Shown here: one piece after another, positions 41,727 to 50,647 of the stretch
Layout: each line of letters opens with the position of its first letter
How positions within the stretch are numbered: the first letter of the stretch is position 1
NCBI GenBank assembly: GCA_964342355.1
Contig: CAYFFG010000013.1
Span: forward strand, 30,530-94,529
Direction of reading: 5' to 3'
Length of the DNA: 64,000 bases
Source of the DNA: Hirschia sp964342355
GTDB lineage: Bacteria > Pseudomonadota > Alphaproteobacteria > Caulobacterales > Hyphomonadaceae
The notes under the pieces: model-generated
The model's input: only the letters and a program-made list of their open reading frames with translations
The model's database searches: none
Told to the model about the DNA's origin: nothing
Program-made: the position numbers and the translations under genes

Positions 41727-44576
41727 TTACCCGTAAGCGCCATAAAAACAGCAGACTGCGATGGTCAGATCTTTGATCACGTCATCGATTTTTTCCAGTG
41801 GCTTGATGACGGCTGTTTCAAGTTCTGAATAGCCGTGTTCGCCAGACTTAGCGCCAGAATCAGATGGTTCTGTAAGGTCACCCAGGCGATCGTGTTCACT
41901 TGAAACGGATGGGAAAATGTCTCTGATCATGCTGGTCGTTTCGCGGATTTGCATCTGAGTGACCTGTTCAAGCAGGCTGTCAGTGCTGAGCGCTGCGCCA
42001 TGACGTTTTGAAAAGCTTGGGACGTTCGCGGCCAAAGCGAATGCGCGCATCATCAGCGCTTGGCGAACCGCGTGCAGGATGTGTAGATCGACACGGTATT
42101 TATGGCGTTCCGCCATTAATTCATGCCCCTGGGTTTCCAGTAGAATCCGGTCAAACCGGGCAAGGTCGATGGTCAATGTGTTCGCCAGTCGCTTGATCGA
42201 AAGATATGTTTGCCCCTTTTGAAACAACATAGCGATGCGCCTGTAGATGGCGGCTTGAGTTCTGTCAGATCGTTTCGCGACTGAAATCCAGAAGGTTGGG
42301 TCATACATCGCCGCGTATGCGCGGAAAGCTGGCAGGCTGGTACGGATACGCGCAGTAATCGCCATTCCAGCAAGAGTTTTCATGCGGTCTGATTCACGTA
42401 ACAGATCAACAAGCCGGTCTGGCTCATTGCCGGCGGCTGATCCAAATCCACAAGCGACATTCAGCGGAATAGCCAATTGTTGCATGATTGCATTGTGGGG
42501 AATGGCGCGTAAGGAACGAAGACCCAACTCGCCAGCTGATGCGCCCGTTTGTCGGCGTGATTTGCGAGACCCGCTTTTGACAAGGAAACCGGGCGCGAAC
42601 TCCAGCAAAGCGCCAGGATAGTCAGGATTATCAAACAGTGTTTCATGCCACTCGCGCAAAGACCGATATAGGTCCCAGCTTATGTCGCGACGCTTATAGA
42701 ACGGATCGTCTTTGGTATCTGGCAGGGGTTTTAGGACATGCTGAGCTGTTTCAAGGACAGTTGATAAAGCGATGGCCTGGGTATCGAAATGTAAAAAACC
42801 GTCACCGCCCTGGAACGAAAACTCATGTATGTGCGTAACGCCGAGTTTTTCAAACTGCTGGCGGGTCCATGGCGTTAAAAGGTGGTCAAACCGTTTTGAA
42901 AACGCGCCTGGATAGGCGCCGCGTCCCATGGATTCGCCGTGTGTGTTGAAAAGTAAAAGTTCAATATCCGCCAGACCATCTCGCGCCATTGCGCCAGCAA
43001 CAAGATTCTGGATACGTTCAATCGCCATTTCAGCAGCCGGTTGAGAGGAAAACCGGCCTGAGTCAGAAAAGCCAAACTGCAGACTTAAACGCCCACGTTT
43101 GCGCAGATAGCTCACATAAACCGGGTCATCCAATAGCCGCTCGACAAAGCGTCCGCCGCGTTCAAGCGCTTCTGGCGTTTCAAAAAGCGGAGAAAGGTCG
43201 ACATCTCCATCCACACCATATTTTCGGGCAAGATAAAGCGCGCCCATGACGGTAACTGGGTTTTCACTCTCTGCAATGAGGAAACGAATGGGTGTGCTTG
43301 CGTCAATGTGTTTTAAAATCTGAGCGCAAAGCATGAACTGACGCTTTGCAGTCATCTGCTCTTGAAACAGGTCAGCAAAATTGATCGTCGTTGGCGTCAG
43401 GTGGTGGGTTTTGTCAGATAGTTGGCTGAAAACAGCCCGGCCAAAATCATCATCATCACTCTCAATGGAAAGCTCATGATTGAGTACGGTGCTGATTTGC
43501 GCTGCGTTAATCCGTAGGTGAATGCGCGCGCTTCCTAATCCGCATGCGCGCATCTGCGCCGCCAGGAGGATGAGTTTTTCCGCAGTTTCATCATTTGCAG
43601 TGCTCAGCGCAGTTTCCTGTAAGGCACTGATAATACTGTCTAAAGATGTGAGCTTCCCATCATTGGCTGGATCGGTGAGAAAGTTTGCCGCTTGGACGAG
43701 TGTTTCTGCATCAGTCAGGTCGCCACTGAACAGTTCAGCGGCTGTTTGGGAATGTGCATGGGCAGCTTTCAATACGTTCAGGTGCGTATCAAGTTCAGGC
43801 GCAGTGATGCTTAGTTCCTGTAGCGCCTCGATATAACGCCCCAGTTGAAGCGTCTTTTCTGCGAGACGCATGTAAATAGATGCGCCCCAGTGTATGTCTG
43901 TTCGCCCATCAAGGTCATATCCTACCCAGGACGCCAGATTGAGAAGTGCTGGTTTAAGTGTGCGCCATTGAGTTGGAAAATGCTGCTGCGCCACTTCCAA
44001 AATCGTTTTGCGTACGTTGGATAACACCTGTTGCCCGTTGAATATTGCGTTCTGAGCATCAGCGTGTTCTTCAGAAAGCGCGATGTCGGTCCTTTGAAAA
44101 TCACCGGATGTCGCTTTCTTTTTCAGGGAGCTTGTTGTGCCTTCAGGCCCAAGGCTTTCTATAAAAGAGTGACGGAGCTCTTTGGGCAAAGCAAACGTCG
44201 GGTGCGCAGTGAAAACAATCCCGGCGCCAAATCGCTCGACTGCTTTTGAGTAAGCTTCAAAGCCTTGTTCTGCTATTGTGCTGAGCGTTTTCCGCAATCC
44301 AGCGCTGGGTTGTTCAGCGCTTAAGAGAGGGTGGCGCCCTAGGAAATCCTCGCGGCGACGCACCAACCCTTCGGCAAGAAGTGAGCGTGTTATGGTTTCC
44401 ATGTCTTCGACGTTCAAGCCGCCATCTTCTAGCGCTCGAAAATAATCAATCGCCAACCGACGGACGGAATTGGCCATCGGATCACTTTCGATTTCAGTAG
44501 AGTAAGTATTGAGCGCTGTGCGAGCGTGTTGAAGGAACACATCGCCTGTCGAACCGGAGGCGGGAATCATATGCAT
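41727..44576 (-). CDS. ppc: Phosphoenolpyruvate carboxylase family protein with altered catalytic motifs
   Basis: A 949-residue member of the PEPC fold. Family landmarks can be traced: TAHPTF with His125 (usual TAHPTE), SWVGYDLDGRTD (usual GGDRDGNP), RIHLRINAAQ with Arg355, FGFSDSGRF (usual GYSDSxKD) and FNTHGESMGRGAYPG (usual FHGRGGxxGRGGGP). The conserved C-terminal QNTG is absent; the protein ends CCFYGAYG. The first arginine of the glycine-rich loop and the lysine after SDS are therefore missing, so normal PEP carboxylation is doubtful. Start at 44576 has AAAAGG six bases upstream; the 45 further in-frame codons lack conserved sequence. No second ppc is in the window. Confidence 0.82.
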   Translation of the reverse strand: MHMIPASGSTGDVFLQHARTALNTYSTEIESDPMANSVRRLAIDYFRALEDGGLNVEDMETITRSLLAEGLVRRREDFLGRHPLLSAEQPSAGLRKTLSTIAEQGFEAYSKAVERFGAGIVFTAHPTFALPKELRHSFIESLGPEGTTSSLKKKATSGDFQRTDIALSEEHADAQNAIFNGQQVLSNVRKTILEVAQQHFPTQWRTLKPALLNLASWVGYDLDGRTDIHWGASIYMRLAEKTLQLGRYIEALQELSITAPELDTHLNVLKAAHAHSQTAAELFSGDLTDAETLVQAANFLTDPANDGKLTSLDSIISALQETALSTANDETAEKLILLAAQMRACGLGSARIHLRINAAQISTVLNHELSIESDDDDFGRAVFSQLSDKTHHLTPTTINFADLFQEQMTAKRQFMLCAQILKHIDASTPIRFLIAESENPVTVMGALYLARKYGVDGDVDLSPLFETPEALERGGRFVERLLDDPVYVSYLRKRGRLSLQFGFSDSGRFSSQPAAEMAIERIQNLVAGAMARDGLADIELLLFNTHGESMGRGAYPGAFSKRFDHLLTPWTRQQFEKLGVTHIHEFSFQGGDGFLHFDTQAIALSTVLETAQHVLKPLPDTKDDPFYKRRDISWDLYRSLREWHETLFDNPDYPGALLEFAPGFLVKSGSRKSRRQTGASAGELGLRSLRAIPHNAIMQQLAIPLNVACGFGSAAGNEPDRLVDLLRESDRMKTLAGMAITARIRTSLPAFRAYAAMYDPTFWISVAKRSDRTQAAIYRRIAMLFQKGQTYLSIKRLANTLTIDLARFDRILLETQGHELMAERHKYRVDLHILHAVRQALMMRAFALAANVPSFSKRHGAALSTDSLLEQVTQMQIRETTSMIRDIFPSVSSEHDRLGDLTEPSDSGAKSGEHGYSELETAVIKPLEKIDDVIKDLTIAVCCFYGAYG

Positions 44577-44777
44577 GTCAGACCTTTTAGGACCGTCGTA
44601 AAAATATGCGCGCCAGCCAGTTGGGGTGAGGCTCAACGCAGCTAAATGTCCCATGGCGGATGAGTGCCGCCTATGTCGCTGCAGAGGGTGCGCTTTGACT
44701 TCGCGCAACATGTGAAATGCAGCGTATCTTTAATGCGAGTGTTTATAAATGACTGGAGCTATGCGCAAGTCTGAAGC

Positions 44778-45485
44778 TTAAAGTTTGCGGTAGTCGATGC
44801 GCTGATTGTGTAATTCGCATGCAAGGGTCAGATAGAAGGCCATCTTTTCAGCAACAGCAGCAGGTGTTGGGAGTTTGCTCTGATCTTCGCCAGGAACAGC
44901 TGAAAAACGCATATCAGTACGCACGGCGCCCGGGTCGAACAGATTGATCCGTAATGGAGATTGTTCGTTTTCAAACGCCCAAGCTTTTACAAGGTATTCC
45001 AAGCCAGCTTTGGATGCTTGATAAGGACCCCAGAATGCGCGCGGTCGTTCGGTGACACCGGAAGTTACAAATAGAGCACGCCCCGCCTTGCTGTTTCGAA
45101 GGAGTGGGTCCAATGCGCGAATTAACCGCCAATTTGCTGTCAGATTGACATTGAAGACATCTTCGACACTGCGCGGATTTGCAGTTTGCAAGGGACCAAG
45201 AGGACCTAGAACACCTGCATTGGCCAGAAGACCATCCAAACGTCCGAAGCGCTCAAGTAACGGTGCGGCCAAGCGGTCGATTGAAGAAGGGTCTTTAAGG
45301 TCCATCGTGATAATGGTGATGCCGTCGCCCGTTTCGGACCGCGCCTCGTCGTCCAGCGCTTCTAACGCTTCTGTTGATCGCGCAAGTGCGATGACATGCG
45401 CGCCATCACGCGCGAGCTTGAGCGCTGCGGCGCGACCGATGCCCTTAGAAGCGCCGGTCACAAGCACGATGCGTTTGTCTGTCAT
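44778..45485 (-). CDS. SDR family NAD(P)-dependent oxidoreductase
   Basis: A 235-residue short-chain dehydrogenase. The cofactor loop is TGASKGIGRA near residue 10, NAGVLGPLGPL follows, and the catalytic triad is in VTSGVTERPRAFWGPYQASKAG (Ser, Tyr-x3-Lys; quoted only in part as YQASK). The closest general type is the YciK/FabG-like group with no assigned substrate. It starts 29 bp after the purF stop and is likely in the purF transcript; 201 bp separate it from the ppc-like gene. Confidence 0.88.
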   Translation of the reverse strand: MTDKRIVLVTGASKGIGRAAALKLARDGAHVIALARSTEALEALDDEARSETGDGITIITMDLKDPSSIDRLAAPLLERFGRLDGLLANAGVLGPLGPLQTANPRSVEDVFNVNLTANWRLIRALDPLLRNSKAGRALFVTSGVTERPRAFWGPYQASKAGLEYLVKAWAFENEQSPLRINLFDPGAVRTDMRFSAVPGEDQSKLPTPAAVAEKMAFYLTLACELHNQRIDYRKL

Positions 45486-45514
45486 TGGGTGCGTCCTTGA
45501 TAGGCTTAGGCTAT

Positions 45515-47104
45515 TTATTCGTCTCGATTTCGGCCCCAGAAGCCGTCCTGACGCGGTGCATTGCTCTCATTGTCCTTGTCAGTCAGCTTGGTCGGGTAAT
45601 CACCAGTGAAGCAGTGATCAGCGAATTGAGGTTGTTCGTTATTGCGATCACTCACACCGAGAGATTTGTAAAAGCCCTCAAGAGAAATAAATCCAAGCGA
45701 GTCGACTTTGAGCCACTCAGTCATTTCTTCGACGGTGCGATTAAAAGCTAATAGCTCTTTTTCTGTAGGCATATCAATGCCGTAATAGTCTGGATGTCGG
45801 ATGGGTGGGGAGGCGACACGGAAGTGAATTTCCTTGGCGCCCGCAGTGCGCATCATCTGAACGATGGCTTTAGACGTCGTACCGCGCACGATAGAGTCAT
45901 CGACGATAATGACACGCTTTCCTCTGACAAGGTCGAGGTTTGCGGCGTGTTTGCGGGTCACGCTAAGTGTTCGCGCGTCCTGGGTTGGTTGAATGAAAGT
46001 CCGACCGATATAGTGGTTTCGAATAATTCCGAACTTGAACGGTATGCCGCTGGCTTCAGCATAGCCCAGCGCCGCTGGGTTTCCGCCATCAGGCACCGGG
46101 GTTACAAGGTCAGCGTCGACACCACACTCTCGCGATAACTGACGACCAAGTTCTTCGCGGACCTCGTAAATGCTTTTGCCATGCATGATGCTGTCTGGAC
46201 GGGCAAAATACAAAAACTCAAAGACGCACGGTTGCGCAGGCCGTTTAGGAAATGGGAAGTGGCTCTGAATGCCGTCTTCAGAAATAACGACGACTTCGCC
46301 GTTTTCGATTTCGCGAATCCGTTTTGCGCCGACAGCTTCCAGCGCACAGCTTTCCGAGGCTAAGACCCAAGCGCCGCAATTTGGGTCTTTTTCGTCCTGG
46401 ATCTGACCTAAAATCAGCGGACGAATACCCCATGGGTCACGTGCGCCGATGAGTTTTTTACGGGTCAGACAAACAAGCGCATATCCGCCTTCAATCTGTT
46501 TCAGCGCATCGACGAAACGCGACACCGTGTCGGCTTCTTTTGAGCGTGCTGTGAGCTGGAGGATTACTTCGGTGTCCATGTGGGACTGGAAGATTGCGCC
46601 GCTTTCCATCAGCTCTGACCAGATTGTGCGGGCATTGGTCAGATTGCCATTGTGAGCCATAGCAAAGCCGCCGACTTTTAATTCGGCGAAGACAGGCTGG
46701 ATGTTACGTTTGGCGACGCCGCCAGATGTTGAATAACGGTTGTGACCAACAGCGGCCCGGCCACGTAAATTCCTGATTGCCGCGCTTTCCTTGCCGAAAT
46801 TTTCGCCGACAAGTCCTAGGTGGCGCTCAACGTGAAAAACGTCGTCATAGGCGCTATCAACGCTGCGTTTTTCCTTGTCCTCAGATGGAGGCAGGTTTTC
46901 GACGGTGACGATCCCGCAGGCTTCTTGTCCGCGGTGCTGCAGTGCGTGAAGTCCGAGCGCTGTGCAGGCCGCCGCTTGGTCGTGGCCAAAGACGCCGAAA
47001 ACACCGCATTTGTGTCTGAGGCTGGATGCGCCTTCTGCAAATTCATTTTGAACAGGTTCTATACTGTCTGTGTTCGGCGAGGGAGTTACATGTCTGGTGC
47101 GCAC
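45515..47104 (-). CDS. purF: Amidophosphoribosyltransferase
   Basis: First committed enzyme of purine synthesis: PRPP plus glutamine to phosphoribosylamine. The N-terminal nucleophile is Cys33 (HKCGVFGVFG) behind a short propeptide that must be removed. The glutaminase domain has HNGNLTNA and the PRPP-binding loop is VIIVDDSIVRGTTSK. The 529 residues are slightly longer than the family, through the N-terminal extension and an acidic/Asn-rich tail. The cvpA gene lies upstream, 55 bp away, in the usual cvpA-purF order. Confidence 0.96.
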   Translation of the reverse strand: MRTRHVTPSPNTDSIEPVQNEFAEGASSLRHKCGVFGVFGHDQAAACTALGLHALQHRGQEACGIVTVENLPPSEDKEKRSVDSAYDDVFHVERHLGLVGENFGKESAAIRNLRGRAAVGHNRYSTSGGVAKRNIQPVFAELKVGGFAMAHNGNLTNARTIWSELMESGAIFQSHMDTEVILQLTARSKEADTVSRFVDALKQIEGGYALVCLTRKKLIGARDPWGIRPLILGQIQDEKDPNCGAWVLASESCALEAVGAKRIREIENGEVVVISEDGIQSHFPFPKRPAQPCVFEFLYFARPDSIMHGKSIYEVREELGRQLSRECGVDADLVTPVPDGGNPAALGYAEASGIPFKFGIIRNHYIGRTFIQPTQDARTLSVTRKHAANLDLVRGKRVIIVDDSIVRGTTSKAIVQMMRTAGAKEIHFRVASPPIRHPDYYGIDMPTEKELLAFNRTVEEMTEWLKVDSLGFISLEGFYKSLGVSDRNNEQPQFADHCFTGDYPTKLTDKDNESNAPRQDGFWGRNRDE

Positions 47105-47159
47105 GCGCTTTCCTTTGTGTCGCTCTTCGGCCAGGCGTTAAACGCTACAGATACGCGGA

Positions 47160-47711
47160 CTAGTTTCCGTCGATTGAGGGAAAGTTGTCCTGGGCCGTTT
47201 CAATGTATCCAGGGAGGTGGCTGCTAATCCATCTCGCTGCACCATCCGCGTAAGGATAAAGTTTGGAGTTGGCAATAAACCCAGGCGTAGAATCCCGTGG
47301 AATCATCATGTGCATGAGCAAAACAAAGAGGATTATTGCAAGGGCGCCACGCGCGGCGCCAAACGCAGCGCCAGCAACGCGGTCTAACGAACCAATTTCG
47401 GGGGAGGCGTGAATCAGCTTTGAAAGTTGCGTGCCGACCCAGCCCGCTAAGAGGTAGGCGGCCAAAAATCCGATCACAACAACCAGAGCGTCTGCAATCA
47501 AAGTATTGTCGCCGACGGGCAGAATATCTCTTGCGGTGTCCCGAAACGTGATGAGAGCAAAGTACGCGATGAAGCCGCCAAACACGAATGCAAGAACGGA
47601 GGATGCCTCCCGCATGAGGCCACGGCTAAGCGACATGACAGCTGAAATGAAAAGGACGGCGACAACGATAATGTCAAAAGCGGTGATGCTTGTTTCTGCG
47701 AGCTCGCTCAT
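47160..47711 (-). CDS. cvpA: CvpA family protein
   Basis: Inner-membrane protein of 183 residues with four to five hydrophobic spans. The start FDIIVVAVLFISAVMSLSRGLMREA is the family signature (short Asp, span, then Arg-Gly-x3-Glu). CvpA is linked to envelope homeostasis and colicin V production; its molecular role is unclear. It overlaps radA by 4 bp and precedes purF. Confidence 0.9.
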   Translation of the reverse strand: MSELAETSITAFDIIVVAVLFISAVMSLSRGLMREASSVLAFVFGGFIAYFALITFRDTARDILPVGDNTLIADALVVVIGFLAAYLLAGWVGTQLSKLIHASPEIGSLDRVAGAAFGAARGALAIILFVLLMHMMIPRDSTPGFIANSKLYPYADGAARWISSHLPGYIETAQDNFPSIDGN

Positions 47712-49084
47712 GCGTTTTCACCCTCAACTTGTAACGCTGACACCAGGTCGTCGAGTTTTGATACCTCATGAACAGCCATGCCGTCGATACTGTTTGGCGC
47801 CCCAGTTGGAGCATATGCGTGTTTAAAGCCTAGTCTTGCCGCCTCTTTTAACCGAGCATCCATCCGACCAACAGGGCGAATTGCGCCTGAAAGCGCAATT
47901 TCTCCAAAAAATACAGAAGCTTCAGGCAGAGGTTGATCTAATGCCGAAGATGCAAGCGCTGCGGCAGCCGCTAAATCACCAGCGGGCTCTGTCATGCGGT
48001 AACCGCCTGCAACGGACAAATAGACGTCGCGCCCGCCAAAGACGAGACCGCAACGCGTTTCAAAAACCGCCAGCAACATAGCAAGACGTGCGCTATCCCA
48101 CCCAACGACAGATCGGCGGGGAGAACCCAATGCAGTTGGCCCGGCCAGCGCCTGCACTTCAGCCAAAACTGGGCGAGACCCTTCCATTGCGGCAAAGACA
48201 GACCGGCCGGCGACATCTTCCTGGGCATCGTCGAGAAACAGGGCTGAGGGGTCGACGGATCCATGAAGACCAGTCTCTGTCATTTCAAAGACGCCGATTT
48301 CGTCTGTTGGGCCAAAACGGTTTTTAACAGCGCGTAAGATTCGGAACTGGTGACCGCGCTCGCCTTCAAAATAAAAGACCGCGTCGACCATGTGTTCCAT
48401 TACGCGTGGGCCGGCGATCTGGCCGTCTTTTGTGACGTGGCCAACAAGGATCATGACGCAGTTAGATGTTTTCGCGTAGCGAGTTAATTCCTGCGCGCAG
48501 GCGCGGACCTGGCCAACTGATCCAGGCGCAGCATCAAGACTGTCAGACCACATTGTCTGTACGGAGTCGACAATGGCGACGTCCGGGCTTTCACGCTTCA
48601 GCGCCTTTAGAATGGAGCGTAAGTCTGTTTCAGATGCGAGTTTGACGGGGGCGTTTGCTACTTTCAAACGTTGTGCGCGTCCTTGAACCTGAGCAACAGC
48701 CTCTTCGCCTGACACATACACAACGTTTATGCCTTGTTGTGCGAGTGACGATGCTGCTTGTAAAAGCAGAGTTGATTTGCCGATCCCTGGGTCACCGCCA
48801 ATCAGAACAGCGGACGCAGGCGCAGGCCCGCCGCCGAATACGCGATCAAGTTCTGGAATGGCCGTGGACAGGCGAGGAAGCGCCGGCGCGTCATTATCAA
48901 GCGCTTCAAAAGCAACGTCGGTTGTGCGGGTCTTGCCTGATTTGGGAGCCGCCAACCCGCCGGGGGCGCCCTGTGTTTCTTCCACCAGAGTGTTCCAATG
49001 GCCGCAACTGTCACACTTTCCATTCCATTTCGAATGGGATGCGCCGCAATTCTGGCAGACAAACAAAGTGGTGACTTTCGCCAT
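47708..49084 (-). CDS. radA: DNA repair protein RadA
   Basis: RecA-like branch-migration helicase for homologous recombination, 458 residues. The zinc finger CQNCGASHSKWNGKCDSC opens the protein, Walker A is GGDPGIGKST, the RadA-specific KNRFG motif is present (VKNRFGPTDEIG), and a Lon-protease-like C-terminal domain follows. All parts are of normal length. It is translationally coupled to cvpA and 7 bp after mlaF. Confidence 0.97.
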   Translation of the reverse strand: MAKVTTLFVCQNCGASHSKWNGKCDSCGHWNTLVEETQGAPGGLAAPKSGKTRTTDVAFEALDNDAPALPRLSTAIPELDRVFGGGPAPASAVLIGGDPGIGKSTLLLQAASSLAQQGINVVYVSGEEAVAQVQGRAQRLKVANAPVKLASETDLRSILKALKRESPDVAIVDSVQTMWSDSLDAAPGSVGQVRACAQELTRYAKTSNCVMILVGHVTKDGQIAGPRVMEHMVDAVFYFEGERGHQFRILRAVKNRFGPTDEIGVFEMTETGLHGSVDPSALFLDDAQEDVAGRSVFAAMEGSRPVLAEVQALAGPTALGSPRRSVVGWDSARLAMLLAVFETRCGLVFGGRDVYLSVAGGYRMTEPAGDLAAAAALASSALDQPLPEASVFFGEIALSGAIRPVGRMDARLKEAARLGFKHAYAPTGAPNSIDGMAVHEVSKLDDLVSALQVEGENA

Positions 49085-49091
49085 TAGTTAC

Positions 49092-49850
49092 CTAAATCGC
49101 AGGCTGAATCGGACCGTGCGCACGTCCATGGACAAACTGATCAATATACTCGTTGCCTGAGTCGTCGAGTTGGCCGACAGGACCGCGCCAGATTATCTTG
49201 CCTTCAAAAATCATAGCGACTTCGTCCGCGATTTTTCTGACTGACGCCATATCGTGCGTGATCGTTACAGCGGCTGCGCCAAGCGCTTTGACTTGCTCTA
49301 CGATCAACTCATTTACAGCGTCTGCGGTAATTGGATCGAGCCCGGTTGTTGGTTCGTCGAAAAAGATCAGGTCAGGTTTGTCGATAATAGCGCGGGCTAA
49401 CGCCACACGCTTTTGCATACCGCCTGATAATTCAGCAGGGCGCTGGTCTGCCACACTGGCGCCAAGACGGACTTTAGCGAGCGTTTCGATGACTCTTTCA
49501 CGTGTGACTTTGCGGCTCTCGCCCTGTCTGTGCATCAGGGTGAAGCCGACATTTTCCCAGACTTTTAAACTGTCAAAGAGGGCGCCGCCCTGAAACAGCA
49601 TGCCTGTGCGTTCGCGTGCTTTTTCGATTTCCTGTTGTGTGTCTATCAACTGGCCATCAAAGAAAATATCGCCCTTGTCTGGAGTAAGCAGACCAAGCGC
49701 GCATTTCAGTGTCACTGACTTGCCAGTGCCCGATCCGCCAATAATAACAAGTGATTGTCCTGGCGCGACTGATAAATCTATGCCGCGCAAAATGTGTTTG
49801 TCGCCAAAGGATTTGTAGACGTCTTTTAACTCAAGAAGCGGTGTTGTCAT
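49092..49850 (-). CDS. mlaF: MlaF-like ABC transporter ATP-binding protein
   Basis: ATPase of the Mla phospholipid-trafficking ABC system, 252 residues. Walker A is GGSGTGKS, the signature LSGGMQKR and Walker B LIFFDEPTTGLDP. The start at 49850 (MTTPLLELKDVY) lies 2 bp after the mlaE stop; the frame extends upstream into mlaE and is not used. The MCE-domain partner (mlaD) is not adjacent and must be elsewhere. It moves glycerophospholipids between inner and outer membrane in known systems. Confidence 0.93.
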   Translation of the reverse strand: MTTPLLELKDVYKSFGDKHILRGIDLSVAPGQSLVIIGGSGTGKSVTLKCALGLLTPDKGDIFFDGQLIDTQQEIEKARERTGMLFQGGALFDSLKVWENVGFTLMHRQGESRKVTRERVIETLAKVRLGASVADQRPAELSGGMQKRVALARAIIDKPDLIFFDEPTTGLDPITADAVNELIVEQVKALGAAAVTITHDMASVRKIADEVAMIFEGKIIWRGPVGQLDDSGNEYIDQFVHGRAHGPIQPAI

Positions 49851-49852
49851 GA

Positions 49853-50647
49853 TTACATCCCCAGCTTCACAAACAGCGATGTCAGCACATAGTTGGACGC
49901 AAGAATAAGAACTGCGCCGCCAACAACAGCGAGAGTGGCCGCACGTCCGACGCCGCCTGCGCCGCCTTTCGAGTTTGAGCCCTGATAACATCCCATGAGC
50001 GCAATAATAGCCCCGAATACGGCTGCTTTGATAAGACCTGACACGATGTCGTCAGAAGTTACAAAGTCCCAAGTGTTTTGAAGATATATCGAACCGTTGA
50101 AATCAAGTGCGCCAACACTGACCAACCACCCGCCCATGACACCGATAATGTCAGCGGTGAGCACGAGAATTGGCAAAGTGATTGTCGCAGCAATCACGCG
50201 TGGGGCATATAAGAAACGCTCAGGCTTTGCGGAAAGTGTGTGAAGCGCATCAATCTGTTCTGTGACGCGCATTGCGCCTATTTCTGCAGCGATCCCTGCG
50301 CCGACACGCCCTGCAAGCATTAAGCCCGCAAGTGTTGGGCCTAGTTCGCGGGTAATGCCCAAAACAACAATGTTGGGCACAAATTGTTCAGCGTTAAAAC
50401 GTGATCCGCCGGTGTAGATATTCAATGCCAACGCGGCGCCAATGAAGACGGCTGTCAGACCGACCACAGGTAATGAAAAGAAGCCGATCTGCAGGCATTG
50501 CCGCCATACTTCCCGAAGATAAATAGGCGGCGTGGCGCAGGCGCCGAGCGTACGACCGCAGAAAACTGCCAGTCGCCCGATCTCAGCCATCGCGCCGAGA
50601 ACTGCGCGCCCGATGGCGGCAAGTGGATTAATTTGCGCTAGATTCAT
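49853..50647 (-). CDS. mlaE: MlaE-like ABC transporter permease
   Basis: Permease of the Mla phospholipid transporter, 264 residues with about five spans. The MlaE family motifs are seen: FFSLPVVGLTAVFIGAALAL, RELGPTLAGLMLAGRVGAGIAAEIGAM and VTEQIDALHTL. It is 2 bp upstream of mlaF, and overlaps alr by 4 bp at its start. Confidence 0.93.
   Translation of the reverse strand: MNLAQINPLAAIGRAVLGAMAEIGRLAVFCGRTLGACATPPIYLREVWRQCLQIGFFSLPVVGLTAVFIGAALALNIYTGGSRFNAEQFVPNIVVLGITRELGPTLAGLMLAGRVGAGIAAEIGAMRVTEQIDALHTLSAKPERFLYAPRVIAATITLPILVLTADIIGVMGGWLVSVGALDFNGSIYLQNTWDFVTSDDIVSGLIKAAVFGAIIALMGCYQGSNSKGGAGGVGRAATLAVVGGAVLILASNYVLTSLFVKLGM

Noticed and set aside
44577..44711. 45-codon N-terminal extension of the PEPC-like protein
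   Set aside because: His/Arg-rich, without similarity to the family; a better ribosome-binding site precedes 44576.
45052..45609. 185-codon open frame on the plus strand
   Set aside because: Antisense to the SDR gene and the end of purF; no motifs.
49851..49991. N-terminal extension of mlaF with an Arg/Cys-rich sequence
   Set aside because: It overlaps the end of mlaE in another frame; the start at 49850 fits the family and operon spacing.
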